Shown piece by piece: positions 1 to 6,292 of a stretch of 24,671 nucleotides of DNA. Every line of letters starts with the position of its first letter. Within the stretch, counting starts at the first letter, position 1. The DNA comes from JALZHR01 sp036389695. Lineage in GTDB: Bacteria > Acidobacteriota > Blastocatellia > Pyrinomonadales > Pyrinomonadaceae. Position numbers and translations under genes: made by a program. The notes under the pieces are model-generated. The model was not told where the DNA came from. It saw nothing but the letters and a program-made list of their open reading frames with translations, and searched no databases. Where the stretch lies: positions 1-24,671 of the forward strand of contig DASVWG010000483.1 of NCBI GenBank assembly GCA_036389695.1, in the 5' to 3' direction.

Positions 1-4
1 TAAT

Positions 5-535
5 TTGGAAACGGCGACGCTCGGCGCGGGCTGTTTTTGGTGCGTCGAGGCGGTTTTTGATGATTTAAAAGGCGTCGAATCGGTCGAGTCGGGCTATTCG
101 GGCGGTCACACGGAAAACCCGTCTTACCAGGAAGTCTGCTCGGAAACGACCGGACACGCCGAAGTCGCGCAAATCAAATTCGACCCCGAAGTGATTTCAT
201 TTAAAGAGATTTTGCAGGTCTTTTTCGCGGTTCACGACCCGACGACCTTAAACCGGCAGGGCAACGACGTCGGCACTTCGTATCGCTCGGCGATTTTTTA
301 TCACGACGAAAATCAAAAGCGGATTGCCGAAGAAGTAATTCGCGAAGTCACCGCCGAAGGCGTCTACGACGACCCGATTGTGACGGAAGTAACGGCGTTC
401 GATAAATTTTATCCGGCGGAAGATTATCATCAGGAATATTTTGCGAACAATCCGAATCAGCCGTATTGCGCGGCGGTCGTCGCGCCGAAAGTGTCGAAAT
501 TTCGCAAAAAATTTGTGGATAGATTGAAGAAGTGA
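5..535 (+). CDS. msrA: Peptide-methionine (S)-S-oxide reductase MsrA
   Basis: Reduces the S-epimer of methionine sulfoxide in oxidised proteins or free methionine, a cytosolic repair enzyme recycled by thioredoxin. The N-terminus carries the signature GCFWCVEAVF with the catalytic Cys at about residue 10; a second Cys in NQPYCAAVVAPKV (about residue 155) matches the usual recycling cysteine. Other family blocks are SGYSGG, the EVAQIKFDP segment and the YHQEYF segment. At 176 residues it is full length for a stand-alone MsrA with no MsrB fusion. The first possible start in the window is a TTG at base 5; the reading frame is open to the left edge, so the true start may lie just outside and the gene could be clipped by a few codons. 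A terminator follows 27 nt after the stop. The family assignment is secure; only the start is uncertain. Confidence 0.95.
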   Translation: METATLGAGCFWCVEAVFDDLKGVESVESGYSGGHTENPSYQEVCSETTGHAEVAQIKFDPEVISFKEILQVFFAVHDPTTLNRQGNDVGTSYRSAIFYHDENQKRIAEEVIREVTAEGVYDDPIVTEVTAFDKFYPAEDYHQEYFANNPNQPYCAAVVAPKVSKFRKKFVDRLKK

Positions 536-561
536 AGGGTAAAACCCGATAACTGACAGCT

Positions 562-604
562 AAAGCCGAAAACCGTCCTGAACCGGATTTTCGGCTTTTC
601 TTTT
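562..604 (+). terminator. Rho-independent terminator after msrA
   Basis: An 11-bp perfect stem (562-572 with 588-598, AAAGCCGAAAA / TTTTCGGCTTT) is extended inward by CCG/CGG pairs around a small loop and is followed by TCTTTTT. It sits 27 nt after the msrA stop and would end its transcript. Confidence 0.85.
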
Positions 605-670
605 TACCGAAAACGACTGGTATCATACGCGCTACATCTCACGAAGAATCGTTTTTAAAACCAGCAAAAA

Positions 671-708
671 CCGTTGATAATACTCAAAATCTGCCGTATT
701 ATCAATGG
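671..708. repeat. Perfect 10-bp inverted repeat in spacer
   Basis: TTGATAATAC at 674-683 is mirrored exactly by GTATTATCAA at 696-705, with a 12-nt loop; outer CC/GG pairs extend the stem beyond a G-T wobble. There is no T-run, so it is not a classical terminator. It lies just upstream of the FG-GAP gene fragment and could be an operator or a remnant end of something mobile; neither can be shown from the sequence. Confidence 0.5.
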
Positions 709-726
709 CGTGGAGTTAATAACTAG

Positions 727-971
727 TTCGGCACAACTTGGTCGCAGGAGCAGAAGTTGACTGACAACGCTGGCGCGGCAAGCGACTACTTCGCCAGCGG
801 CGTCACCATTTCGGGAGACAGGATTGTCGTCAGCGTTCCCTTCCTAGATGCTTCCGTGTCAACGTCTCTTGCCGGTGGAGCAGGCAATCAGTTTGTTCCG
901 ACGACGACAGACCAAGGTGCTGCTGTGTTCTTCGTCAATCAATCGGTGATTTGGATTTCACGGCGCAATAG
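727..971 (+). pseudogene. Decayed C-terminal fragment of an FG-GAP repeat protein
   Basis: Translation from 727 (after an in-frame TAG at 724) reads FGTTWSQEQKLTDNAGAAS and continues through a last-repeat segment ending GAAVFFVN. This corresponds to the final repeat of the intact FG-GAP protein downstream (TTW..KAKLVDNSGAAGDRFG to AIFFVN). After FFVN the carboxypeptidase-like domain is missing: the sequence jumps almost directly to codons for DLDFTAQ and a TAG (969-971), the equivalent of the intact protein's last residues VNFTAQQ, but in a different frame. The original frame runs a few codons further to a stop at 973-975. No signal peptide or plausible start precedes it. This is best read as the remnant of a paralogue that lost its 5' part and its C-terminal domain. 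A short expressed ORF from TTG at 757 is possible but unlikely. Confidence 0.75.
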
Positions 972-1064
972 TTGAAAATAGGAGAAAGGGAGATAGTCGA
1001 GCAAATCCGATAATCGCCACTTATCGCCGCAATAAAATTGGAACATACAAACAGAAGAAAAAAG

Positions 1065-3941
1065 ATGAAAAATCAAATCAATTTCTGGCTTATCTCGCTA
1101 TTGTTAATTATCCCAATCACTCTAACATCAGCTAAAGCGCAAACATCAGACGCTTTGCCGACTTTGCGCGGCGAAGATGCGGTCAAGCAGTTAAAACAAA
1201 ACGGTCAATACGACTCTCTGATGGAAGCGGTCAAAGCCGCCCGCAAAGAGAACGGGCAGACCGATGAAGGCAACGGGCAAGACGCCGTGGGACAATCGGC
1301 AAAGCTGACCCCATCGGACGGCGCGGCAAGCGACCGATTCGGCTACAGCGTCGCCGTCTCAGGCGATACGGCAATTGTCGGAGCTTATCTGAATGATGTC
1401 GGCGCAAACACAAATCAAGGCTCGGCGTATATTTTCACTCGCTCTGGAACAACTTGGTCGCAGCAAGCTCAATTGACCGCTGCGGACGGCGCGGCAGGCG
1501 ACCTATTCGGCTTCAGCGTTGCCATCTCAGGCGAGACGGTAATCGTCGGCGCGTATCAAGATGATGTCGGCGCAAACACAAATCAAGGCTCGGCATACAT
1601 TTTCATTCGCTCTGGAACAACCTGGTCGCAGCAAGCTCAATTACTTGCATCGGACGGTGCGCAAAACGACCAATTCGGCTACAGCGTCGCTATATCAGGC
1701 AACACTGTAATTGTTGGAGCTTATCTGAATGATGTCGGGGCAAACGGCAACCAAGGCTCGGCATATATTTTCATTCGTTCGGGAATAACTTGGTCGCAAC
1801 AAGCCCAATTAACCGCTGCGGACGGCGCGCAAGACGATCAATTTGGCTCTAGCGTCGCTATATCAGACGACACGGCAATTGTTGGAGCTTATCTGGATGA
1901 TGTCGGCGCAAACGCAGACCAAGGCTCGGCATATATTTTCGTTCGCTCTGGAACAACTTGGTCGCAGCAAGCGCAATTACTTGCATCGGACGGTGCGGCA
2001 GACGACCGGTTCGGCGTTAGCGTCTCAATATCAGGCGACACTGTAATTGTCGGAGCGGTTTTCGATGATGTCGGCGCAAACGCAGAGCAAGGCTCGGCAT
2101 ACATTTTCGTTCGTTCGGGAACAATTTGGTCGCAGCAAGCCCAATTAACTGCATCGGACGGCGCGGCAGGCGACTTATTCGGCATCAGCGTCGCTATATC
2201 AGGCAACACAGTTATTGTCGGGGCTGATGGCGATGATGTCGGCGCAAACTCAGATCAAGGTTCGGCATATATTTTTGTCAGAAGCGGCACAACCTGGTCT
2301 CAGCAACCGCAATTAACCGCATCGGACGGCGCGGCAGGCGACCAATTCGGCGTTAGCGTCGCCGTTTCGGGCAATAATATAATCGTCGGAGCGGTTTTCG
2401 ATGATGTCGGCGCCAACGTAGATCAAGGTTCGGCGTATGTGTTTCGCGTGTTGAGTCCGAACTGGGCGCAGGAAGCCAAAAAAGTAGCATCGGACGGCGC
2501 AGCAAGCGACCAATTCGGCATTAGCGTCGCTATCTCAGGCGACACGGCAATTGTTGGAGCTCATCTGGATTTTGTCGGCGCAAACAGAGAACAAGGCTCG
2601 GCATATGTTTTCGTTCGTTCGGGAACAACCTGGTCGCAGCAAGCTCAATTACTTGCATCGGACGGTGCGCAAGACGACCACTTCGGCATTAGCGTCGCTA
2701 TATCAGGCAACACAGTTATTGTCGGAGCGTATTTCGATGATGTCGGCGCAAACGCAGATCAAGGCTCGGCATACATTTTCATTCGCTCTGGAACAACCTG
2801 GTCGCAGCAGGCTCAATTAACCGCTGCGGACGGCGCGGCAAACGACTTATTCGGCAGAAGCGTCGCTATCTCAGGCGAGACGGCAATCGTTGGAGCTTAT
2901 CTGAATGATGCTGGCGCAAACGCCGACCAAGGTTCGGCATACATTTTTGGCAGAGTCGTCACAAATTGGACCGAGCGGCAGCAATTGACCGCCGCGGACG
3001 GCGCGGCAGACGACCGGTTCGGCTTCAGCGTTTCAATATCAGGCAACACTGTAATTGTCGGCGCGTATCAAGATGATATCGGCTCAAACAGCAACCAAGG
3101 CTCGGCATATATTTTCATTCGCTCGGGAACAATCTGGTCGCAGCAGGCTCAATTAACCGCTGCGGACGGCGCGGCAAACGACCAATTCGGCATTAGCGTC
3201 GCTATCTCAGGCGAGACGGCAATCGTTGGAGCTTATTTCGATGATGTTGGCGCAAACGCAGATCAAGGCTCGGCATATATTTTTGTCAGAAGCGGCACAA
3301 CGTGGTCGCAGCAACCGCAATTACTTGCATCGGACGGTGCGGCAGACGACCGATTCGGCATCAGCGTTTCAATATCAGGCGACACTGTAATTGTCGGCGC
3401 GTATCAAGATGATGTCGGCGCAAACGCAGACCAAGGCTCGGCATATGTCTTTGAACGAGCGGGAACGGCTTGGACGCAAAAAGCCAAACTCGTTGATAAC
3501 TCCGGCGCGGCAGGCGACCGATTCGGCTTCGGCGTTTCGATTTCAGGCGACAAGATCGTTGTCGGCGCGCCGCTTTCCGACGCTTCCGTTTCGACTCCGC
3601 TTGCGAGCGAAAACGAATTCTCGCCGCAGGCGACAGACCAGGGCGCGGCAATCTTTTTCGTCAACGCGCCGCTTGCGCCGACAGCCGCGAACGTGTCAAT
3701 CGGCGGGCGAGTGTTCGCCGGAAAAGGACGCGGCTTGGCAAACGCCGCAGTTTATTTAACTGATCAGCAAGGCAACACGCGAATGACGCGGACAAACCCG
3801 TTTGGCTATTACTGGTTTGAAGAAATCGAAGTCGGGCAAACGGTCGTCATCGCGGTCGTTTCCAAACGCTTCGTCTTCGCCCCTCGGGTCATTCAAATCA
3901 ACGAAGAGTTAACCGAAGTAAATTTCACGGCGCAACAGTAA
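1065..3941 (+). CDS. Secreted FG-GAP repeat protein with C-terminal carboxypeptidase-regulatory-like domain
   Basis: This is a 958-residue exported protein, probably surface or extracellular; its ligand is unknown. I chose ATG 1065 because it opens a clean signal peptide (MKNQINFWLISLLLII, then a cleavage-type AKA/Q near residue 26) and has an AGAAG-like RBS; an in-frame TTG at 1038 would only add nine charged residues. After a short linker come fourteen FG-GAP-type repeats of 56 residues with the consensus DGAAxDxFGxSVAxSG, then DTxIVGAxxDDVGAN, then QGSAYIFxRSGTTWSQ. Such repeats form integrin-alpha-like beta-propeller blades. The last ~85 residues (from about NVSIGGRVFAGKGRGLANAA) are a carboxypeptidase-regulatory-like beta-sandwich containing AVYLTDQQGNTRMTRTNPFG. 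A fourteen-blade total would fit two seven-bladed propellers, which is inference. A decayed partial paralogue lies directly upstream. Confidence 0.88.
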   Translation: MKNQINFWLISLLLIIPITLTSAKAQTSDALPTLRGEDAVKQLKQNGQYDSLMEAVKAARKENGQTDEGNGQDAVGQSAKLTPSDGAASDRFGYSVAVSGDTAIVGAYLNDVGANTNQGSAYIFTRSGTTWSQQAQLTAADGAAGDLFGFSVAISGETVIVGAYQDDVGANTNQGSAYIFIRSGTTWSQQAQLLASDGAQNDQFGYSVAISGNTVIVGAYLNDVGANGNQGSAYIFIRSGITWSQQAQLTAADGAQDDQFGSSVAISDDTAIVGAYLDDVGANADQGSAYIFVRSGTTWSQQAQLLASDGAADDRFGVSVSISGDTVIVGAVFDDVGANAEQGSAYIFVRSGTIWSQQAQLTASDGAAGDLFGISVAISGNTVIVGADGDDVGANSDQGSAYIFVRSGTTWSQQPQLTASDGAAGDQFGVSVAVSGNNIIVGAVFDDVGANVDQGSAYVFRVLSPNWAQEAKKVASDGAASDQFGISVAISGDTAIVGAHLDFVGANREQGSAYVFVRSGTTWSQQAQLLASDGAQDDHFGISVAISGNTVIVGAYFDDVGANADQGSAYIFIRSGTTWSQQAQLTAADGAANDLFGRSVAISGETAIVGAYLNDAGANADQGSAYIFGRVVTNWTERQQLTAADGAADDRFGFSVSISGNTVIVGAYQDDIGSNSNQGSAYIFIRSGTIWSQQAQLTAADGAANDQFGISVAISGETAIVGAYFDDVGANADQGSAYIFVRSGTTWSQQPQLLASDGAADDRFGISVSISGDTVIVGAYQDDVGANADQGSAYVFERAGTAWTQKAKLVDNSGAAGDRFGFGVSISGDKIVVGAPLSDASVSTPLASENEFSPQATDQGAAIFFVNAPLAPTAANVSIGGRVFAGKGRGLANAAVYLTDQQGNTRMTRTNPFGYYWFEEIEVGQTVVIAVVSKRFVFAPRVIQINEELTEVNFTAQQ
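1317..3668 (+). repeat. Coding tandem repeat, 14 units of 168 bp
   Basis: The GAC of the first DGAASDRFG is at 1317, the second at 1485 and the eighth at 2493. The equivalent codon of the fourteenth unit is at 3501, exactly 13 x 168 bp from the first. The units therefore stay in register without net indels. They share long near-identical stretches (for example the GGCTCGGCATA segment and the TGGTCGCAGCA segment), while the seventh, tenth and fourteenth units are more diverged near their 3' ends. Confidence 0.9.
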
Positions 3942-4070
3942 TCAAAACGTGAGGCGCGGCGCTTCGTGTGAAATAAATTAAATGCGGCTTGCGTGAAAAT
4001 CAAACAAAGCACGCTATGCGAGAAAATCAATTTGGCGTAATCGAAACGGCTTGGTGAAACCAAAACACGC

Positions 4071-4185
4071 GCCGAACAAGTCAATGAACGCGAGCGCGAA
4101 ACAGCTACTTTCAATGAAAGTTGCGTGGTTTCCTGTTGCTTGCGTGTTGCTGGTTTCGCGCCGCGTTATCCTCAATCTGTGTAGA
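4071..4185 (+). other. Integron attC-like recombination site, upstream copy
   Basis: AACGCGaGCGCGAAAC (4087-4102) pairs perfectly over 15 bp with GTTTCGCGCCGCGTT (4153-4167) apart from one unpaired A at 4093, the extrahelical base typical of an attC arm. The outer 5' box GCCGAAC (4071-4077) is one base off RYYYAAC. The outer 3' box near 4179-4185 (GTGTAGA) is degenerate relative to GTTRRRY. The loop start AAACAGCTACTTTC and the segment GCTTGCGTGT are identical to the downstream copy at 4673-4786. The arm and loop match strongly suggests a shared attC family; the eroded 3' box suggests this copy may be weakened. Confidence 0.65.
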
Positions 4186-4780
4186 GACAATGAATCGAGA
4201 AATTACAGCGAGCTATTCTCGTGAATTAGTAAAATTTGCGGTCTGGAAATTTTGGACACGCTCTATCGGTCTAAGCGGATTTGCCGCATTTGCGGCTCTT
4301 TGCGTTGCTTTTATATTCGTTTTTCTAATTGGTGACCGTTCGTGGTTTTTAGGTTTTCTGGGAGCAGCTATTGTTTTCTGTTTGGGTATCGGCGGCGCGA
4401 GCTACTTCATTTACCTGAATCGTTCAATGGAAAAATTTAACCGCATGGAAACGCCAACGGCAAAATTCCGCTTTACGGACGAGCGAATTGGAATAGAATC
4501 AAACATTGGTTGGACTGAATTATCGTGGAAGATGATTGAAAAGATTTGGGAATATCCGTCGGTTTGGCTGGTTTTTATTGCAAAGCAAGGCTACATTACT
4601 TTACCGACTGCAAATCTTGACGACGAATTAAAACAATTTATTGCTAGAAAAGTCCGTGAAAATAACGGCGGCATCTAACAATTCAATGGACGTGAGGGCG
4701 AAACAGCTACTTTCTTATTTGGCTTGTCCGTTAAACCTTAGCTTGCGTGTCGGCGGTTTCGCCCCACGTTATCTCAACCG
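4180..4780 (+). mobile_element. Putative integron gene cassette carrying a ycxB-like gene
   Basis: One short ORF lies between two attC-like sites in the same orientation, and its stop codon is embedded in the 5' box of the downstream site (ATCTAAC), as is normal for gene cassettes. The segment has almost no other non-coding DNA. No intI integrase or attI site is in the window, so this would be an isolated cassette or part of a cluster lacking an integrase. The boundaries are inferred from the G/TT crossover position in the 3' boxes; the left one is approximate. Confidence 0.6.
4190..4678 (+). CDS. YcxB-like small membrane protein
   Basis: A 162-residue protein of the YcxB-like type, function unknown. 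The N-terminal half has two membrane segments (about residues 27-48 and 53-75, LSGFAAFAALCVAFIFVFLI and FLGFLGAAIVFCLGIGGASY). The C-terminal half is the soluble YcxB-like domain with FRFTDERIGIES, GWTELSWKMIEKIWE and WLVFIAKQGYITLPT. I used ATG 4190 rather than the upstream in-frame codon at 4121, because the extra 23 residues would be encoded by the attC-like arm. The RBS (GTAGAGA) is weak, which is common in cassettes. The TAA stop overlaps the downstream attC box. The coding sequence is visibly AT-richer than the flanking genes, consistent with acquisition. Confidence 0.75.
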   Translation: MNREITASYSRELVKFAVWKFWTRSIGLSGFAAFAALCVAFIFVFLIGDRSWFLGFLGAAIVFCLGIGGASYFIYLNRSMEKFNRMETPTAKFRFTDERIGIESNIGWTELSWKMIEKIWEYPSVWLVFIAKQGYITLPTANLDDELKQFIARKVRENNGGI

Positions 4781-4786
4781 TTAAGT
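4673..4786 (+). other. Integron attC-like recombination site, downstream copy
   Basis: All the parts of an attC are visible: the 5' box ATCTAAC (4673-4679, fits RYYYAAC) followed by AATTC; the arm ACGTGaGGGCGAAAC (4690-4704) pairing over 14 bp with GTTTCGCCCCACGT (4756-4769), leaving a single extrahelical A at 4695; then TTATCTCAACC and the 3' box GTTAAGT (4780-4786, fits GTTRRRY). The 3' end TTATCTCAACCGTTAAGT resembles the classic 59-be end TTAACTCA..CGTTAG. Inside the loop, AGCTA and TAGCT can pair further. The site is 114 bp long. Confidence 0.75.
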
Positions 4787-4871
4787 GAATTTATTTAAAA
4801 ACACTCATTTGTGAAGCACTAAAAATAACGATAAAAAGTTTTTCAGAAGATATTCCTGTTGAGTCTCCACC

Positions 4872-4906
4872 AAAAAAGAAACCGTCTCAAATCAAGAAAC
4901 GGTTTC
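4872..4906 (-). terminator. Rho-independent terminator of the 3D-domain gene
   Basis: Reading the minus strand, GAAACCGT (4906-4899) pairs with ACGGTTTC (4885-4878) over 8 bp with a 13-nt loop, followed by six T residues (4877-4872). It lies about 40 nt after the stop of the minus-strand 3D-domain gene. Confidence 0.8.
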
Positions 4907-4943
4907 CACATAATTTTAAATTATAAGTATTGTGTCAATTTCT

Positions 4944-5483
4944 CTAGCCTTTGCCGAGAACATTCACCGAGACGCTGCGGCGACCGAATTTGATTGCTTC
5001 GGAACAGTTTGGAACCCAGATGTCTAATTTGCGTCCTTTCACTCCGCCGCCCGTATCCGCGACGATATAGCTTCCGCTGTAGCCGCCGGCGTTCAGGTAA
5101 ATGCGCGTGCCTAAAGGCAGAACTCGCGGGTCGGCGGCGACGATTCCTCTTCTGACGCTTCCGCCCGTGGCGGTTCTGCCGCGCAGGCAGTAAGCGGTCG
5201 CGCTAAATCCACCGAGAGTTTTCGAAGTGGAATTAGCCGTTTTATCTTCGATATTATTGGTATTATTAGTTGTAGTTTTGTTTTCTGTTTCGGTTACCGT
5301 AGCTTTGGTAACGCTTTTTTTGTTTTGTTCTTGTTGTTGTTGTAAAAAAACTTCTTGCGAATTGCTTGAATCCGCTGAGAAAGAAGTTGTGACTGCCTCG
5401 ACTTGCGGTTGAATGTAAAAAAGATTTACAATCAACGCGACCAAGCTGAAGAGGAACACACTTCCTCTAGCTAGATTTTTCAT
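4944..5483 (-). CDS. Exported 3D-domain (double-psi beta-barrel) protein
   Basis: A 179-residue exported protein with the 3D domain found in MltA-, RpfB- and YocH-like cell-wall proteins; a role in peptidoglycan remodelling is family inference. Residues ~1-30 are a signal peptide or anchor (ARGSVFLFSLVALIVNLFYI). Residues ~45-90 are a Gln/Thr/Asn-rich low-complexity linker. The barrel covers ~92-179 with the three name-giving aspartates: D118 in AADPRVLPLGTRIYL, D143 in VADTGGGVKG and D154 in RKLDIWV. No lytic transglycosylase or LysM domain is fused. The ATG at 5483 has a strong RBS (AAAGGAG, about 9 nt spacing). It is monocistronic, with its own terminator downstream. Confidence 0.85.
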   Translation of the reverse strand: MKNLARGSVFLFSLVALIVNLFYIQPQVEAVTTSFSADSSNSQEVFLQQQQEQNKKSVTKATVTETENKTTTNNTNNIEDKTANSTSKTLGGFSATAYCLRGRTATGGSVRRGIVAADPRVLPLGTRIYLNAGGYSGSYIVADTGGGVKGRKLDIWVPNCSEAIKFGRRSVSVNVLGKG

Positions 5484-5645
5484 TTATCAATTGCTCCTTT
5501 TCTGTTTTTCCTCAGCCCAAATCCCAAAAAAGCTAAACGCGTTTTCAGGGGAAAACACATCTAAAACAGCCAGATTGCGATATATAAAACTTAGGCTGAA
5601 GGGTTGTTGCGGCGGATGCCGCGAAAAGTGTCTACTTAGGACGTT

Positions 5646-5666
5646 TTTAAATGTAGCACATTTAAA
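5646..5666. promoter_or_regulatory. Perfect 9-3-9 palindrome, candidate operator
   Basis: TTTAAATGT (5646-5654), spacer AGC, then ACATTTAAA (5658-5666) form a perfect inverted repeat in the 343-bp spacer between the divergent 3D-domain and PilZ genes. The AT-rich dyad looks more like a protein-binding operator than a terminator because it has no T-run. I saw no gene in this spacer. Confidence 0.45.
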
Positions 5667-5752
5667 TAAAATTTGTCCAGCCCGTAAAAGCAATTGCATC
5701 TATCACTTACGAAATCGAGGCGAAAAAACGGGAGCAAAACTACTCTTTTTAA

Positions 5753-5782
5753 TAGACTTAAGCCGATGAATGAGCGTATATT
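5753..5782 (+). promoter_or_regulatory. Possible sigma70-type promoter for the PilZ gene
   Basis: TAGACT (5753-5758), an 18-nt spacer and TATATT (5777-5782) lie about 45 nt before the PilZ ATG. The -35 box matches TTGACA at only four positions, so this is tentative. Confidence 0.3.
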
Positions 5783-5826
5783 TCAAAAGCCATTTTTACT
5801 TTGAAAAACGGAGAATTTAACAAGTT

Positions 5827-6195
5827 ATGCAAGAACGCCGCCAGGGAGAACGTTACTTGATTTCCTTCCCGATTCGTGTGGAATGGAAAACCGAAGAAGG
5901 CAATGAAATGATTGAAGAAGGACTGACGGAAAACGTCGGGCGGGCGGGCGCGCTGGTGCATCTGCCGCGCAAGCTTCCGGCGGTCGGCAGCGAAGTCAAT
6001 CTGATTGTGACGGAAAATCCGTCCGACCAGGTTTCGGTCACGGCGCAGGTTTTGCGGCTCGAACGCAACGCCGCGCACCCGCAAGCCGCGCTGAAGCTGA
6101 CGAGCGCGACCGACGATTGGGAAAAAAAGGTTTACCAGTATGCCGCGCAGATAATCGCCGCGCAAAAACCCGACGAAACGGACGACTGGAATTAA
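5827..6195 (+). CDS. PilZ domain protein (putative c-di-GMP binder)
   Basis: A 122-residue single-domain PilZ protein, probably a cytosolic c-di-GMP effector. The N-terminal block ERRQGERY gives the RxxxR motif (R5, R9) that grips the dinucleotide. The second motif reads ENVGRAGALVHLP, so the canonical [D/N]xSxxG is N36-V-G38-R-A-G41 with Ser replaced by Gly. That substitution is seen in some family members and could weaken binding. The remaining beta-strand pattern (IRVEW, SEVNLIVT, VSVTAQVLRLER, ALKLTSA) is typical. The ATG at 5827 follows a GGAGA-like RBS at a slightly long distance. The neighbours do not indicate its target. Confidence 0.82.
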   Translation: MQERRQGERYLISFPIRVEWKTEEGNEMIEEGLTENVGRAGALVHLPRKLPAVGSEVNLIVTENPSDQVSVTAQVLRLERNAAHPQAALKLTSATDDWEKKVYQYAAQIIAAQKPDETDDWN

Positions 6196-6203
6196 TGAGT
6201 CGC

Positions 6204-6290
6204 AAGCCTCAGAGTCGAGAGCCGCGCGTCAAAAGAAAAATCTTCCTGCTCTCGACTCTTGACTCTTCACTCTTGACTGTTAACTTTAAA
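6204..6290. repeat. GAGTC-type degenerate repeat spacer with 11-bp inverted repeat
   Basis: AGAGTCGAGAG (6211-6221) is perfectly inverted as CTCTCGACTCT (6249-6259), followed by tandem variants of CTCTTGACTCTTCACTCTTGACTG. The spacer consists almost wholly of this short-word repeat. It may form a hairpin between the PilZ and dehydrogenase genes but lacks a T-run. Confidence 0.7.
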
Positions 6291-6292
6291 AT

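Noticed and set aside
1317..3668. Regular tandem array that could be taken for a CRISPR or satellite repeat
   Set aside because: The 168-bp unit is a multiple of three, stays in frame and encodes FG-GAP blades; there are no short repeats with unrelated spacers.
3945..4000. A possible third, eroded attC (ACGTGAGGCGCGGCG and CGGCTTGCGTG words after the FG-GAP stop)
   Set aside because: The words resemble the two good sites, but there is no matching second arm, no outer boxes and no loop word, so chance or deep decay cannot be told apart.
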